Positions 1-6,937 of a stretch of 32,141 nucleotides of DNA are shown here, piece after piece. The notes below the pieces were generated by a model. It ran no database searches, had not been told where the DNA came from, and saw nothing but the letters and a program-made list of their open reading frames with translations. The stretch is taken from positions 1 to 32,141 of the forward strand of contig CAKTXO010000008.1 of the NCBI GenBank assembly GCA_934630985.1, in the 5' to 3' direction. A program made the position numbers and the translations under genes. The first letter of the stretch is position 1. Each line of letters begins with the position of its first letter. Origin of the DNA: an uncultured Oscillospiraceae bacterium. Lineage in GTDB: Bacteria > Bacillota > Clostridia > Oscillospirales > Oscillospiraceae.

Positions 1-303
1 ACTGCTGCGAATTTTGAAAATGAGGTACTGCGTTCCGACAAGCCCGTTTTGCTGGACTTCTACGCCGACTGGTGCGGACCGTGCAAAATGCTCTCTCCCA
101 TACTGCATGAGCTTGCCGAAGAAAAAAGCGGTACGCTCAAGGTGGGCAAGGTCAATGTGGACGAGCAAATGGAGCTGGCGATGCGTTTTCAGGTGTCCAG
201 CATCCCGATGCTGGTCGTATTCAAGGACGGGAAAGCCGTTGCCAAATCGGTGGGCTATCGTCCTAAGCCGCAGATCGCCGCAATGGTGGAGGGCGTAAGA
301 TGA
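1..303 (+). CDS. Thioredoxin, 5' end missing (partial)
   Basis: The reading frame is open from base 1, so the start lies outside the window. It encodes about 100 residues of a thioredoxin fold. The redox motif WCGPC follows the canonical strand LLDFYADWCGPCKM, and the cis-proline is seen in the segment SSIPMLVVFKDG. Thioredoxins reduce protein disulfides in the cytoplasm, usually fed by thioredoxin reductase. The stop codon overlaps the start of the next gene (ATGA), so the protein is translationally coupled to a CoA-disulfide-reductase-like flavoprotein. This suggests a joint role in thiol or sulfane-sulfur homeostasis. An internal TTG at 49 could be mistaken for a start, but conserved thioredoxin sequence (NFENEVLRSDKPVL) precedes it. 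The family is certain; the exact partner is inferred. Confidence 0.93.
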   Translation, partial: TAANFENEVLRSDKPVLLDFYADWCGPCKMLSPILHELAEEKSGTLKVGKVNVDEQMELAMRFQVSSIPMLVVFKDGKAVAKSVGYRPKPQIAAMVEGVR

Positions 304-1994
304 AAGTTGTGATCGTAGGCGGTGTGGCGGGCGGTGCTTCTGCCGCCGCCCGCATCCGCCGTCTGGATGAACACGCGCAGATCATCATGATCGAGCGCAG
401 CGGCTATGTGTCCTATGCCAACTGCGGTCTGCCGTATTATGTGGGCGGTGTGATCAAAGAGCAGGAAGAACTGACGCTGCAAACTCCGGAGAGCTTCTGG
501 AAACGCTTTCGCATTGATGTGCGGGTACGGCAGGAAGTAACTGCGATCAATCCCGCAGAGAAAACCGTCACCGTCCGTGCACTGGACAGCGGGAAGATCT
601 ATACGGAAACCTATGACAAACTGCTCCTCGCCCCCGGCGCAAAGCCGACGGTTCCTGCGCTTTCCGGCGTCGGCAGTGAGCGTGCTTTCACGCTGCGCAC
701 TGTGGAGGATACCCTTTGTATCCGGCGTTTTGTAGAGGAGAAAAAGCCGAAAACCGCTGTTTTGGCTGGCGGCGGCTTTATCGGTCTGGAAATGGCGGAA
801 AACCTTGCAGAAATGGGCATTTCCGTCACCATCGTTCAGCGTCCCAAGCAGCTATTAGCGCCGCTGGATGGGGATATGGCGAGCTTTGTCCATGGGGAAA
901 TGCGCAGACACGGCGTGGCTCTGCGGTTGGGTGAAACCGTCACCGGGTTCCGGCAGGACGGAGATTCCGTGCTGACCCTGTTGGAGGGTAGTGAACCGCT
1001 GCATTCGGATATGGTGCTGCTGGCCATCGGTGTTACCCCGGATACCCATTTGGCAAAAGACGCCGGACTCAGGCTTGGTATTCGCGGCAGCATCGCTGTC
1101 AACGAGCGGATGGAAACCTCCGTGCCAGACATCTATGCTGTGGGGGATGCCGTAGAGGTCACCCATTTCGTGACCGGCCAGAAAGCGTTGATCTCTCTGG
1201 CGGGGCCTGCCAACAAGCAGGGACGCATTGCCGCCGACAATATCTGCGGTGGCAACAGCCGCTTCACCGGCTCTCAGGGTTCGTCTGTTCTGAAACTGTT
1301 TGGCTTGACAGCGGCCTCCACGGGGATCAATGAAAAGGCGGCGCAGGCAGTAGGAATCGCTTACGACAAAGTCGTATTGTTCCCGGCATCCCACGCTGCC
1401 TATTATCCCGGCGCACAGTCTATTGCAATGAAGGTGCTGTACGAAAAAGAAAGCCTGCGGCTGCTGGGTGCGCAGATCGTTGGCGGCGTCGGCGTGGACA
1501 AGCGCATGGATGTACTGGCAACGGCCATTCGCGCAAAAATGACAGCTTTGGAGCTGACGGAGCTTGACCTTTCCTATGCGCCGCCCTATTCCTCTGCCAA
1601 AGACCCGGTGAATATGGCCGGTTTTATGATTGAGGACTTGGAGAGCGGGAAGGTGCGGCAGTTCCATTGGGATGAGGTTGAGGGCTTGCCTTGCGATGGC
1701 AGTGCGACGCTGCTGGACGTCCGTACCGAAGGCGAATATCGGCGTGGGCATTTGAATGGATTCCACAATCTTCCGCTGGACGATCTGCGGGAGCATTTGG
1801 ACGAGTTAGAGCGGGACAAGCCTGTCTATGTGAATTGCCAGACAGGGCTTCGCAGTTATCTGGCCTGCCGTCTTTTAACGCAGTACGGTTTCTCTTGTGC
1901 CCATCTCTCCGGCGGATACGGCTTTTATCAGGTCGTAACAAAAGAGCAGCAGACAGCGCACAGCGCCTATCCCTGCGGAATGGAGAAGCTATGA
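300..1994 (+). CDS. CoA-disulfide reductase-like FAD/NAD(P) oxidoreductase with C-terminal rhodanese domain
   Basis: This 564-residue protein has a pyridine-nucleotide-disulfide oxidoreductase body. The FAD-binding stretch VIVGGVAGGASAAARIRR is near residues 4-21. The single redox cysteine lies in SYANCGLPYY (Cys42), as in CoA-disulfide reductases and NADH oxidase/persulfide reductases. An NAD(P)-binding AGGGFIGLEMAENL lies near 155-168. Residues after about 455 form a rhodanese domain with active-site loop CQTGLRS (Cys513). The family reduces CoA disulfide, CoA-persulfide or polysulfide with NAD(P)H, and the rhodanese cysteine carries the sulfane sulfur. The start ATG overlaps the thioredoxin stop and is preceded by GGAGGG. 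No extra TusA or DsrE domain is present. It may act on CoA-SS-CoA or on persulfides; sequence alone does not decide. Confidence 0.9.
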   Translation: MKVVIVGGVAGGASAAARIRRLDEHAQIIMIERSGYVSYANCGLPYYVGGVIKEQEELTLQTPESFWKRFRIDVRVRQEVTAINPAEKTVTVRALDSGKIYTETYDKLLLAPGAKPTVPALSGVGSERAFTLRTVEDTLCIRRFVEEKKPKTAVLAGGGFIGLEMAENLAEMGISVTIVQRPKQLLAPLDGDMASFVHGEMRRHGVALRLGETVTGFRQDGDSVLTLLEGSEPLHSDMVLLAIGVTPDTHLAKDAGLRLGIRGSIAVNERMETSVPDIYAVGDAVEVTHFVTGQKALISLAGPANKQGRIAADNICGGNSRFTGSQGSSVLKLFGLTAASTGINEKAAQAVGIAYDKVVLFPASHAAYYPGAQSIAMKVLYEKESLRLLGAQIVGGVGVDKRMDVLATAIRAKMTALELTELDLSYAPPYSSAKDPVNMAGFMIEDLESGKVRQFHWDEVEGLPCDGSATLLDVRTEGEYRRGHLNGFHNLPLDDLREHLDELERDKPVYVNCQTGLRSYLACRLLTQYGFSCAHLSGGYGFYQVVTKEQQTAHSAYPCGMEKL

Positions 1995-2139
1995 GTGAAA
2001 AACGATAATGTAATAAACTTTTATTTTCAGAATTTTGTTACACGGAAAGCAATCTTTGTTCTTTATAGTGAAAAAGCTCTGACCTCAATTTATGTGGCAC
2101 TTGCCGTTGCAGCCGTCCATTTCATTCACATGCACCTCT

Positions 2140-2712
2140 CTATACGTCCGTCTTGTACTCCAAAAAGCAGCCCCCATCGTGAGAATAGATCACGCCGACT
2201 GCCTGCAAATATGCGTAGATCACCGTCGTCCCAACAAACTTCATGCCCCGTTTCTTTAGGTTCTTCGAAATCCGGTCTGAAAGCTCCGAATGTGTCAGCC
2301 CGGTTTCGCAGACCACTTTTCCGTCAGTCCAGTGCCAGAGATACCCGGCAAAGCCGCCATATTCCCCCTGTATTTCACGAAACACCCGGGCATTGGTAAC
2401 GGCTGCCTGTATTTTCAGCCGATTCCGGATGATTCCGGGGTCATTTCTCAGGGCTTCCAGCTTGTCCTCCCCGTATGCGCAGACCGCCTCCAAATCAAAC
2501 CCATCAAACGCTTCCCGAAACGCCTCCCGCTTGTTCAGAACACATTCCCAGGACAGCCCGGCCTGAAAGCATTCCAGAATCAGCATCTCAAACAGCTTCC
2601 CATCCTCATAAACGGGAACGCCCCATTCTTCATCATGGTAACGGATGTACCGTTCATTTTTGGGGTTTGCCCAACAGCAGCGTTTCTTCCCGTCTGACCA
2701 TTCCATCTGCAT
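2140..2712 (-). CDS. tag: DNA-3-methyladenine glycosylase I
   Basis: The 190-residue protein matches the length and motif order of Tag. These glycosylases remove 3-methyladenine from alkylated DNA and start base-excision repair in the cytoplasm. The expected zinc ligands can be placed: Cys12 in KRCCW, His26 in YHDEEWG, and the C-terminal H-x3-C in SHDGGCF. The conserved core EMLILECFQAGLSWECVLNKR and the late segment KRGMKFVGTTVIYAYLQAVG are typical. The ATG at 2710-2712 was chosen because AAAGGAG sits five bases upstream; a second ATG two codons in is too far from it. The gene is convergent with the flavoprotein gene and no operon partner of known function is visible. Confidence 0.93.
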   Translation of the reverse strand: MQMEWSDGKKRCCWANPKNERYIRYHDEEWGVPVYEDGKLFEMLILECFQAGLSWECVLNKREAFREAFDGFDLEAVCAYGEDKLEALRNDPGIIRNRLKIQAAVTNARVFREIQGEYGGFAGYLWHWTDGKVVCETGLTHSELSDRISKNLKKRGMKFVGTTVIYAYLQAVGVIYSHDGGCFLEYKTDV

Positions 2713-2846
2713 CTCAGCTCCTTTATTTTATAACCAAGTTTTCTTAGCACCATTATATCAGACAAGTAATCATAATCATAGAGTCCGGATCGCATTCGTC
2801 GTTTTGGCCTATTTGAAACTGCCGTTTCCCTGACACCTGGAATATA

Positions 2847-2899
2847 ATTCCCTTATTCTGTGGTAATATTTAAGGGAATCAGGAGAGAGGTAAGGGAAT
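2847..2899. repeat. Three copies of TAAGGGAAT (one inverted, two direct)
   Basis: The 9-mer TAAGGGAAT occurs inverted at 2847-2855 (as ATTCCCTTA) and directly at 2871-2879 and 2891-2899. The two direct copies start exactly 20 bp apart, about two helical turns. The inverted pair could form a hairpin with a 15-nt loop. The arrangement resembles a multi-site operator or iteron, but no gene start lies immediately next to it, so its role is unknown. Confidence 0.5.
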
Positions 2900-3053
2900 G
2901 AGACCCTTTCACTGCTCTGCAATCTATGTGAAAGCAAACGTTCAAGAAGTGCTTCTTTTTTCTTTGTGTTCTATGATACAAAGGAAAAGGTCCAATAAAC
3001 CGAACTTATGCGGCAATCAAAGCCCCATTTTTTAATATCGCAGAAGAAATATA

Positions 3054-3082
3054 TTGATTATTCGTAACGAATAGTATATACT
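3054..3082 (+). promoter_or_regulatory. Sigma-A-type promoter for the AbrB-like/kinase operon
   Basis: A -35 element TTGATT (3054-3059) is followed after exactly 17 bp by a -10 element TATACT (3077-3082). Transcription starting about seven bases later would begin inside the ribosome-binding stretch, giving a very short leader. The -10 lies inside an 18-bp palindrome, which suits repression by the operon's own DNA-binding product. Confidence 0.6.
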
Positions 3083-3086
3083 ATTC
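3060..3086. promoter_or_regulatory. Operator-like palindromes over the promoter
   Basis: GAATAGTATATACTATTC at 3069-3086 is a perfect 18-bp palindrome that covers the -10 box. ATTCGTAACGAAT at 3060-3072 is a second inverted repeat, overlapping it by four bases and lying in the -35/-10 spacer. Such sites are typical targets of dimeric antitoxin-type regulators. Binding by the adjacent AbrB-like protein is inferred. Confidence 0.6.
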
Positions 3087-3101
3087 TCGAGGTGATATCC
3101 C

Positions 3102-3641
3102 ATGAACACACGAACCGCAAATCTGATTATCGGCACCTCCGGCGGCACAGCCGGGGGCAATGCGACAAACTATAAGCTGGCCCTCCCCTCCACTTGGGTC
3201 AAGGAAATGGGGCTGACTCCGGAACAGCGGCAGGTGGAGCTTCGCTTTGACGGTGCTTCCATCGTCATTACCAGAAAGCTGTCCTTTGCGGAATTCCTGG
3301 AAGCCAGCCGCCACGCTGAACACAAAACGTTACTGCTCTCCTGCTATTCCGGGGATGCCCTCTGCGCCCGGATTGCCGCTGACGAAACCGAGAAAACGGT
3401 ATGCGTTGAAAATCTCGCTGCGGATTGTCTGAAACTTCCCTTTGGAAAGAATCCAAATCCCAGTTGGGCAGATTACCAGCACTTTCTGGAGGACCGCTGC
3501 ATTCCAAAAACCAGGGCCGGACTACAGGAATACCTGGAAACAATCGGAGTAGACAGCTATGAGCCGTTGGAAATCATCCGCAAAACCCAGGGCCGCATGG
3601 CAGAGGATGATCTGTGGCTGACCGTGGAGGAATTGAAATGA
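3102..3641 (+). CDS. AbrB/MazE-like DNA-binding protein, partner of a HipA-like kinase
   Basis: The protein has 179 residues. Residues about 20-60 (NYKLALPSTWVKEMGLTPEQ followed by VELRFDGASIVITRK) have the swapped-hairpin beta-barrel pattern of AbrB/MazE-type DNA-binding proteins: a short prolyl start, a Trp/hydrophobic strand, then an I-V-I-T-R-K strand. The remaining ~120 residues are not recognised. They may contact the kinase made by the next gene, whose ATG overlaps this gene's TGA. The ATG at 3102 has GAGGTGA six bases upstream. By analogy with HipB-HipA pairs the protein may repress its own operon at the 18-bp palindrome over the promoter and restrain the kinase; both are inferences. 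The AbrB-like call rests on pattern reading only. Confidence 0.7.
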   Translation: MNTRTANLIIGTSGGTAGGNATNYKLALPSTWVKEMGLTPEQRQVELRFDGASIVITRKLSFAEFLEASRHAEHKTLLLSCYSGDALCARIAADETEKTVCVENLAADCLKLPFGKNPNPSWADYQHFLEDRCIPKTRAGLQEYLETIGVDSYEPLEIIRKTQGRMAEDDLWLTVEELK

Positions 3642-4450
3642 CCGTTCAATTGGTATCTGATCAGAAAATTGCGGAAACCTCCTCCAAGGGCAACCAGGAA
3701 AAATGGCAGGACGGCAACATCTGGTACAAGCTGGACCAGTTCGGCTACGAAGCACTGGCAGAGGTGTTTACCTCCCAATTGTTGGAATATAGCAATATCG
3801 AAGCGGATTTTCCCTTCACCTTTGTACGCTACCGTATGGAGCGTCTTTTGGTTCATGGCCGGGAACGGACCGGGTGCAGCAGTCCGAATTTCTTGAAAGC
3901 GGGCGAGTCTATCATCACCCTTGCGCATCTGTTCCGTCAGTACACGGGAAAGCCGCTTTCCGAAACATTAAGCCGTATGACCAGCGATAAAAAGCGGATG
4001 GCCTACCTGGCTGAGGAAACCGCAAACATCACCGGCCTGTCCCTGTTCCCCCAATACCTGACTTTGCTGTTTGAAATTGACGGTCTTGTCCTCAACGACG
4101 ACCGACATCTCAACAACATTGCGGTCATTGCCAGAGACAGCTGTTTTGACTATTGCCCCATCTTCGACCAGGGTGCGGGGTTCCTCTCTAACGTCATGTA
4201 TAATCCCTTTGAGATCATCCCCAAGTCCCTGATTGCCCAGGCAAAGGCTCGTCCGTTCCAGGCCACCTTCAACCGGCAAATTCACACCATGGAAAGCCTG
4301 TATGGTAAGCAGCTGGAAATCCCCGATTTTACCCGAACGCAGCTTGCGCAGATGGTGAAACCAATGCTAGAATACTATCCAGCTCGTGACAGGGATTTGA
4401 TTGCGGATCGTGTTTGTGAGACGGTGCTGGTGCGGCAGAAATGCATATAA
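3638..4450 (+). CDS. HipA/CtkA-like serine/threonine kinase
   Basis: The 270-residue protein carries the hallmarks of the compact HipA-like kinase fold. A candidate ATP-binding lysine is in WYKLDQFGYEALAE (Lys31). The catalytic loop is NDDRHLNN (Asp155, Asn160) and the metal-binding motif is CPIFDQGAG (Asp177). HipA-type kinases phosphorylate host proteins such as tRNA synthetases or translation factors; the target here is unknown. At this length it resembles the short CtkA-like branch rather than full ~440-residue HipA. The ATG at 3638 is chosen over an upstream GTG because GGAGG lies seven bases before it and it forms ATGA with the preceding stop. It is coupled to the AbrB-like gene, so a toxin-antitoxin-like or regulatory kinase module is likely. 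Confidence 0.78.
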   Translation: MTVQLVSDQKIAETSSKGNQEKWQDGNIWYKLDQFGYEALAEVFTSQLLEYSNIEADFPFTFVRYRMERLLVHGRERTGCSSPNFLKAGESIITLAHLFRQYTGKPLSETLSRMTSDKKRMAYLAEETANITGLSLFPQYLTLLFEIDGLVLNDDRHLNNIAVIARDSCFDYCPIFDQGAGFLSNVMYNPFEIIPKSLIAQAKARPFQATFNRQIHTMESLYGKQLEIPDFTRTQLAQMVKPMLEYYPARDRDLIADRVCETVLVRQKCI

Positions 4451-4555
4451 GGTTTCTATCCATCCCCGTGACGAAGCAAATTTCTGTGCTGGATGTGAAC
4501 TTCCACCGATATCTAAACCCTGAAACCGTCTAATACGCAACATTTTGATTGTTTA

Positions 4556-4584
4556 TTGCCTTTATATTCAGACTGTGCTATCAT
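4556..4584 (+). promoter_or_regulatory. Candidate extended -10 promoter for the Wadjet operon
   Basis: TTGCCT (4556-4561), a 17-bp spacer and TATCAT (4579-4584) with an upstream TG (TGC before the hexamer) form a plausible promoter reading toward jetA. A transcript from here would start near 4591 and cross the whole opposite-strand DUF5348-like gene before reaching jetA at 4914, leaving an untranslated leader of about 320 nt. No better candidate was seen nearer jetA. Confidence 0.4.
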
Positions 4585-4680
4585 AAAAGAAATCATTTCA
4601 TATTCAAGTAAATAGTCCGTTTTATTACACATATTGTTTCGTAAAATAAAATTATAACCTCTATTGCGCATCGACTTACG

Positions 4681-4887
4681 CTATATTCTCACACGCAGCC
4701 CATAATGTATTGGAGTCATTTTCCCATCCTCTACAATCACCCACCCCTGCATAAGTTCAAGCCGCACTGTTTTCCAGCAATCCGCGAATATTTCAAAGCA
4801 TTCTCCGCAATGCAGCCCACCATAAAGCGTTCCATTGTCAAAAGCAATATCCGGTCTCTCTCCGTTCCAAATCAAAATTCCTGTCAT
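4681..4887 (-). CDS. Small DUF5348-like protein
   Basis: This 68-residue frame begins MTGILIWNGERPDIAFDNG and continues LYGGLHCGECFEI. That is the pattern I associate with the short DUF5348 proteins found in mobile and accessory DNA of Firmicutes; their function is unknown. A CxxC-like CGEC lies near residues 27-30. The ATG at 4885-4887 has AAAGGAG five bases upstream, which strongly supports translation and rejects longer upstream starts in the same frame. It diverges from jetA with only 26 bp between the two start codons, so each gene's promoter must lie within or beyond the other. It may belong functionally to the Wadjet locus or be a passenger. Confidence 0.68.
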   Translation of the reverse strand: MTGILIWNGERPDIAFDNGTLYGGLHCGECFEIFADCWKTVRLELMQGWVIVEDGKMTPIHYGLRVRI

Positions 4888-4913
4888 AAAAACTCCTTTA
4901 GAGGGGGATTCCC

Positions 4914-6311
4914 ATGAAATTATTCGATATCCTGCCCAGTGACCTTTTTTCCGTTCTGGCTTCTCCAAATCGAGTTTTGTATTCCGATGCGTTGGATGTC
5001 TTATACAGTGCCTACCGGGAAACTTTGAAAATACCGGAAGAAAAGCTATACACCATGCTGCGAAGCAAGCTGGAGCAGCAGCTGGCTGACGCTTCCTTTG
5101 AAGGTGAAGATATTGACGAGGAGGAATTGCGGGATATTTCCGGTCGTGCCAGATTCCTGATTCGGAAGCTCTGCGCAAAAGGCTGGTTTGAAAAAGAGCG
5201 AGGCGAAGATTTCGAAGAATACATTACCGTTCCCGGTTACAGCAGCCAATTATTGGAATTATTTCACCAATTGCGTGACGACCGCCCCGCCCGTGGATAT
5301 TCCTATGTTTTCGGCACTTATTCCACATTAAAAGTGGCAAACGAGGGAGATAACGTATACGACAAAATGGAAGCTCTTTACAGTGCTTATGATAACACGC
5401 AAGCACTTCTGAATTTGCTGCAAATGGTCTACCACAATGTGCGCCACTATTTTCAGGTTCAAATTGCAATGCAGGATGTCAATGAAGTGTTGGCTTCCCA
5501 TTTTAACGAGTATGGTCAAAAAGTTGCCGAGGCATACATCCGTCCCTTAAAAATCAAAGATTCTGTTCCCAAGTACCGCGGCCCTATTCAGGAAATTTTG
5601 AATTCTTGGATCGAAAATGATGCCCTGCTCATCGCCATGGCGAACGCGGCATTACAGGATAAACGGGGCGCCACGCTAGCAGAATGCCGCTCCGATTTGT
5701 TGCAGAAAATTTTCTTTATAAAAGAACGATATGACCACATCGAGCGGGATTATCTGGATGAAATTGATGCCCAGGTGCGCCGCTACACAAGAGCCACAAC
5801 GCAAAAAATTGAGAATCTGACAAATCGGGACGAGAATATTCGTGGAAATCTCAATTATCTCCTGGAAGAACTTTCCAGAAACCGCCGTGCGGCAGACCTT
5901 GTAGAGCAGATTCAGCCAATTTTTCAGCTCTATGAGCAAACCTACTTATCCGGCAAAAGCCTCTGGTATTGGAAACGCCCGGGGAAACGTACAAAATCCG
6001 CTCCTGTTCCCGTCGAGGACTCCAAGCCTGATCCCAACGTCCGCATCCAGGCCGAGCAGCTGCTGCACTCTGAATACGGTCGTACCGCTGTCATGGAATA
6101 TGTGGAAAGCTGGTTAGGTGCAGAGGGCATCTGTTATTCCAAAGACATAGTACTGGAGAATGACAAAGCCTATATTATGAGTCTGCTGGCCGTTCTTGCC
6201 AGCACCGACCGAGATTCTTCTTTTACTGTAAGGGAACTGGGCGGTCGTTATGAAGAAAGCGTTTATGAAGTTCCCCAGTTGCAAATCGGCCGCAAGGAGG
6301 GTAAAAAATGA
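4914..6311 (+). CDS. jetA: Wadjet protein JetA (kleisin subunit)
   Basis: The 465-residue protein has no enzymatic motif. Its place as first gene of a four-gene operon ending in a Toprim protein, together with its mostly helical, charged composition, identifies it as JetA. In Wadjet, JetA is the MukF-like kleisin that bridges the heads of the JetC ATPase and holds JetB. The N-terminal ~110 residues look like a winged-helix region, the middle (about 170-330) is long-helical with heptad-like runs, and the C-terminal part (about 375-460) looks like another small alpha/beta winged-helix unit. The start ATG at 4914 follows AGAGGGGG. The stop overlaps jetB (ATGA). I associate this sequence type with the DUF5716-like JetA of Firmicutes, but the Wadjet subtype is not proven here. 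Confidence 0.85.
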   Translation: MKLFDILPSDLFSVLASPNRVLYSDALDVLYSAYRETLKIPEEKLYTMLRSKLEQQLADASFEGEDIDEEELRDISGRARFLIRKLCAKGWFEKERGEDFEEYITVPGYSSQLLELFHQLRDDRPARGYSYVFGTYSTLKVANEGDNVYDKMEALYSAYDNTQALLNLLQMVYHNVRHYFQVQIAMQDVNEVLASHFNEYGQKVAEAYIRPLKIKDSVPKYRGPIQEILNSWIENDALLIAMANAALQDKRGATLAECRSDLLQKIFFIKERYDHIERDYLDEIDAQVRRYTRATTQKIENLTNRDENIRGNLNYLLEELSRNRRAADLVEQIQPIFQLYEQTYLSGKSLWYWKRPGKRTKSAPVPVEDSKPDPNVRIQAEQLLHSEYGRTAVMEYVESWLGAEGICYSKDIVLENDKAYIMSLLAVLASTDRDSSFTVRELGGRYEESVYEVPQLQIGRKEGKK

Positions 6312-6937
6312 ATATGGATTGGCTAAACAGCGCAACACAGAGGGAAATCGATCAGTTTCGATCCGTCTGCAATCAGTTGTTGAGTCGTACTTATGTCGTA
6401 CGGACGCTCTATAAGCCCGACAAAGGCAGAGTAACAAATCCAGATTACACCTTCTTGTCCATTCACTTTGAAGAGATCAGCAATTATCTCGGTCTTTTAG
6501 GCTGGACGCTTCACAAGGAGGACATGGATGGCTTTTTCTATGTTCTAAACGCAGATGAGGCAAATCGGTGCAATCTTGACAAAAAGGGAACCGCACTGCT
6601 GCTTGCAATTCGGATGATTTACGACGAGAATCAGGAAAACCTGGGACTTGAGCAGGATGCCATCTGCACCGTAAGAGATGTCCTGGAAAAAGTCGTTACA
6701 GACTATGCGATTTTACCCTCTAAGCCCAATATGGAAGATGTCAAGCGCGCCCTCACACGTCTGGAAAATCACTGCATCCTTCAGAGAATTGACGGCAAAT
6801 TCAACAAAGGTAGCTGCAAATTTGCCATTTTGCCCACAGTTACATCCGTAGTATCTGCTGACAGGCTTAATCAACTTGTTGCCACGTTAAAGAAAGAGGA
6901 TGAACATGAAGAAACTGACGAAGATTCTGTTGGTTAA
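6308..6937 (+). CDS. jetB: Wadjet protein JetB (MukE-like subunit)
   Basis: This 209-residue protein is encoded between jetA and jetC, where Wadjet operons carry the MukE-like winged-helix subunit that binds the kleisin. It has no catalytic motif. The segment FSIHFEEISNYLGLLGWTLHKED and the later LENHCILQRIDGKF fit paired winged helices. The start ATG overlaps the jetA stop (ATGA) and has a strong AAGGAGG eight bases upstream. Its last 32 bases overlap the start of jetC in another frame. Assignment relies mainly on operon position, length and fold pattern. Confidence 0.83.
   Translation: MNMDWLNSATQREIDQFRSVCNQLLSRTYVVRTLYKPDKGRVTNPDYTFLSIHFEEISNYLGLLGWTLHKEDMDGFFYVLNADEANRCNLDKKGTALLLAIRMIYDENQENLGLEQDAICTVRDVLEKVVTDYAILPSKPNMEDVKRALTRLENHCILQRIDGKFNKGSCKFAILPTVTSVVSADRLNQLVATLKKEDEHEETDEDSVG

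Larger units (their letters stand above)
2713..3101. other. Intergenic region, 389 bp, between tag and the AbrB-like gene
   Basis: No convincing gene was found here on either strand. The right end holds the promoter and palindromes of the AbrB/kinase operon, and the middle holds three copies of a 9-mer, both listed separately. The stretch 2900-3040 shows nothing recognisable. A promoter for tag must lie near 2725-2800 on the minus strand, but no clear -35/-10 pair was picked out. Confidence 0.6.

Noticed and set aside
855..1796. Long open frame on the minus strand inside the flavoprotein gene
   Set aside because: It is an antisense shadow of the clear FAD/rhodanese coding sequence, has no recognisable domain and no good ribosome site.
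4888..5178. Longer version of the DUF5348-like frame with an upstream start
   Set aside because: The extension lies inside jetA and the AAAGGAG site plus family start point to the ATG at 4885-4887.
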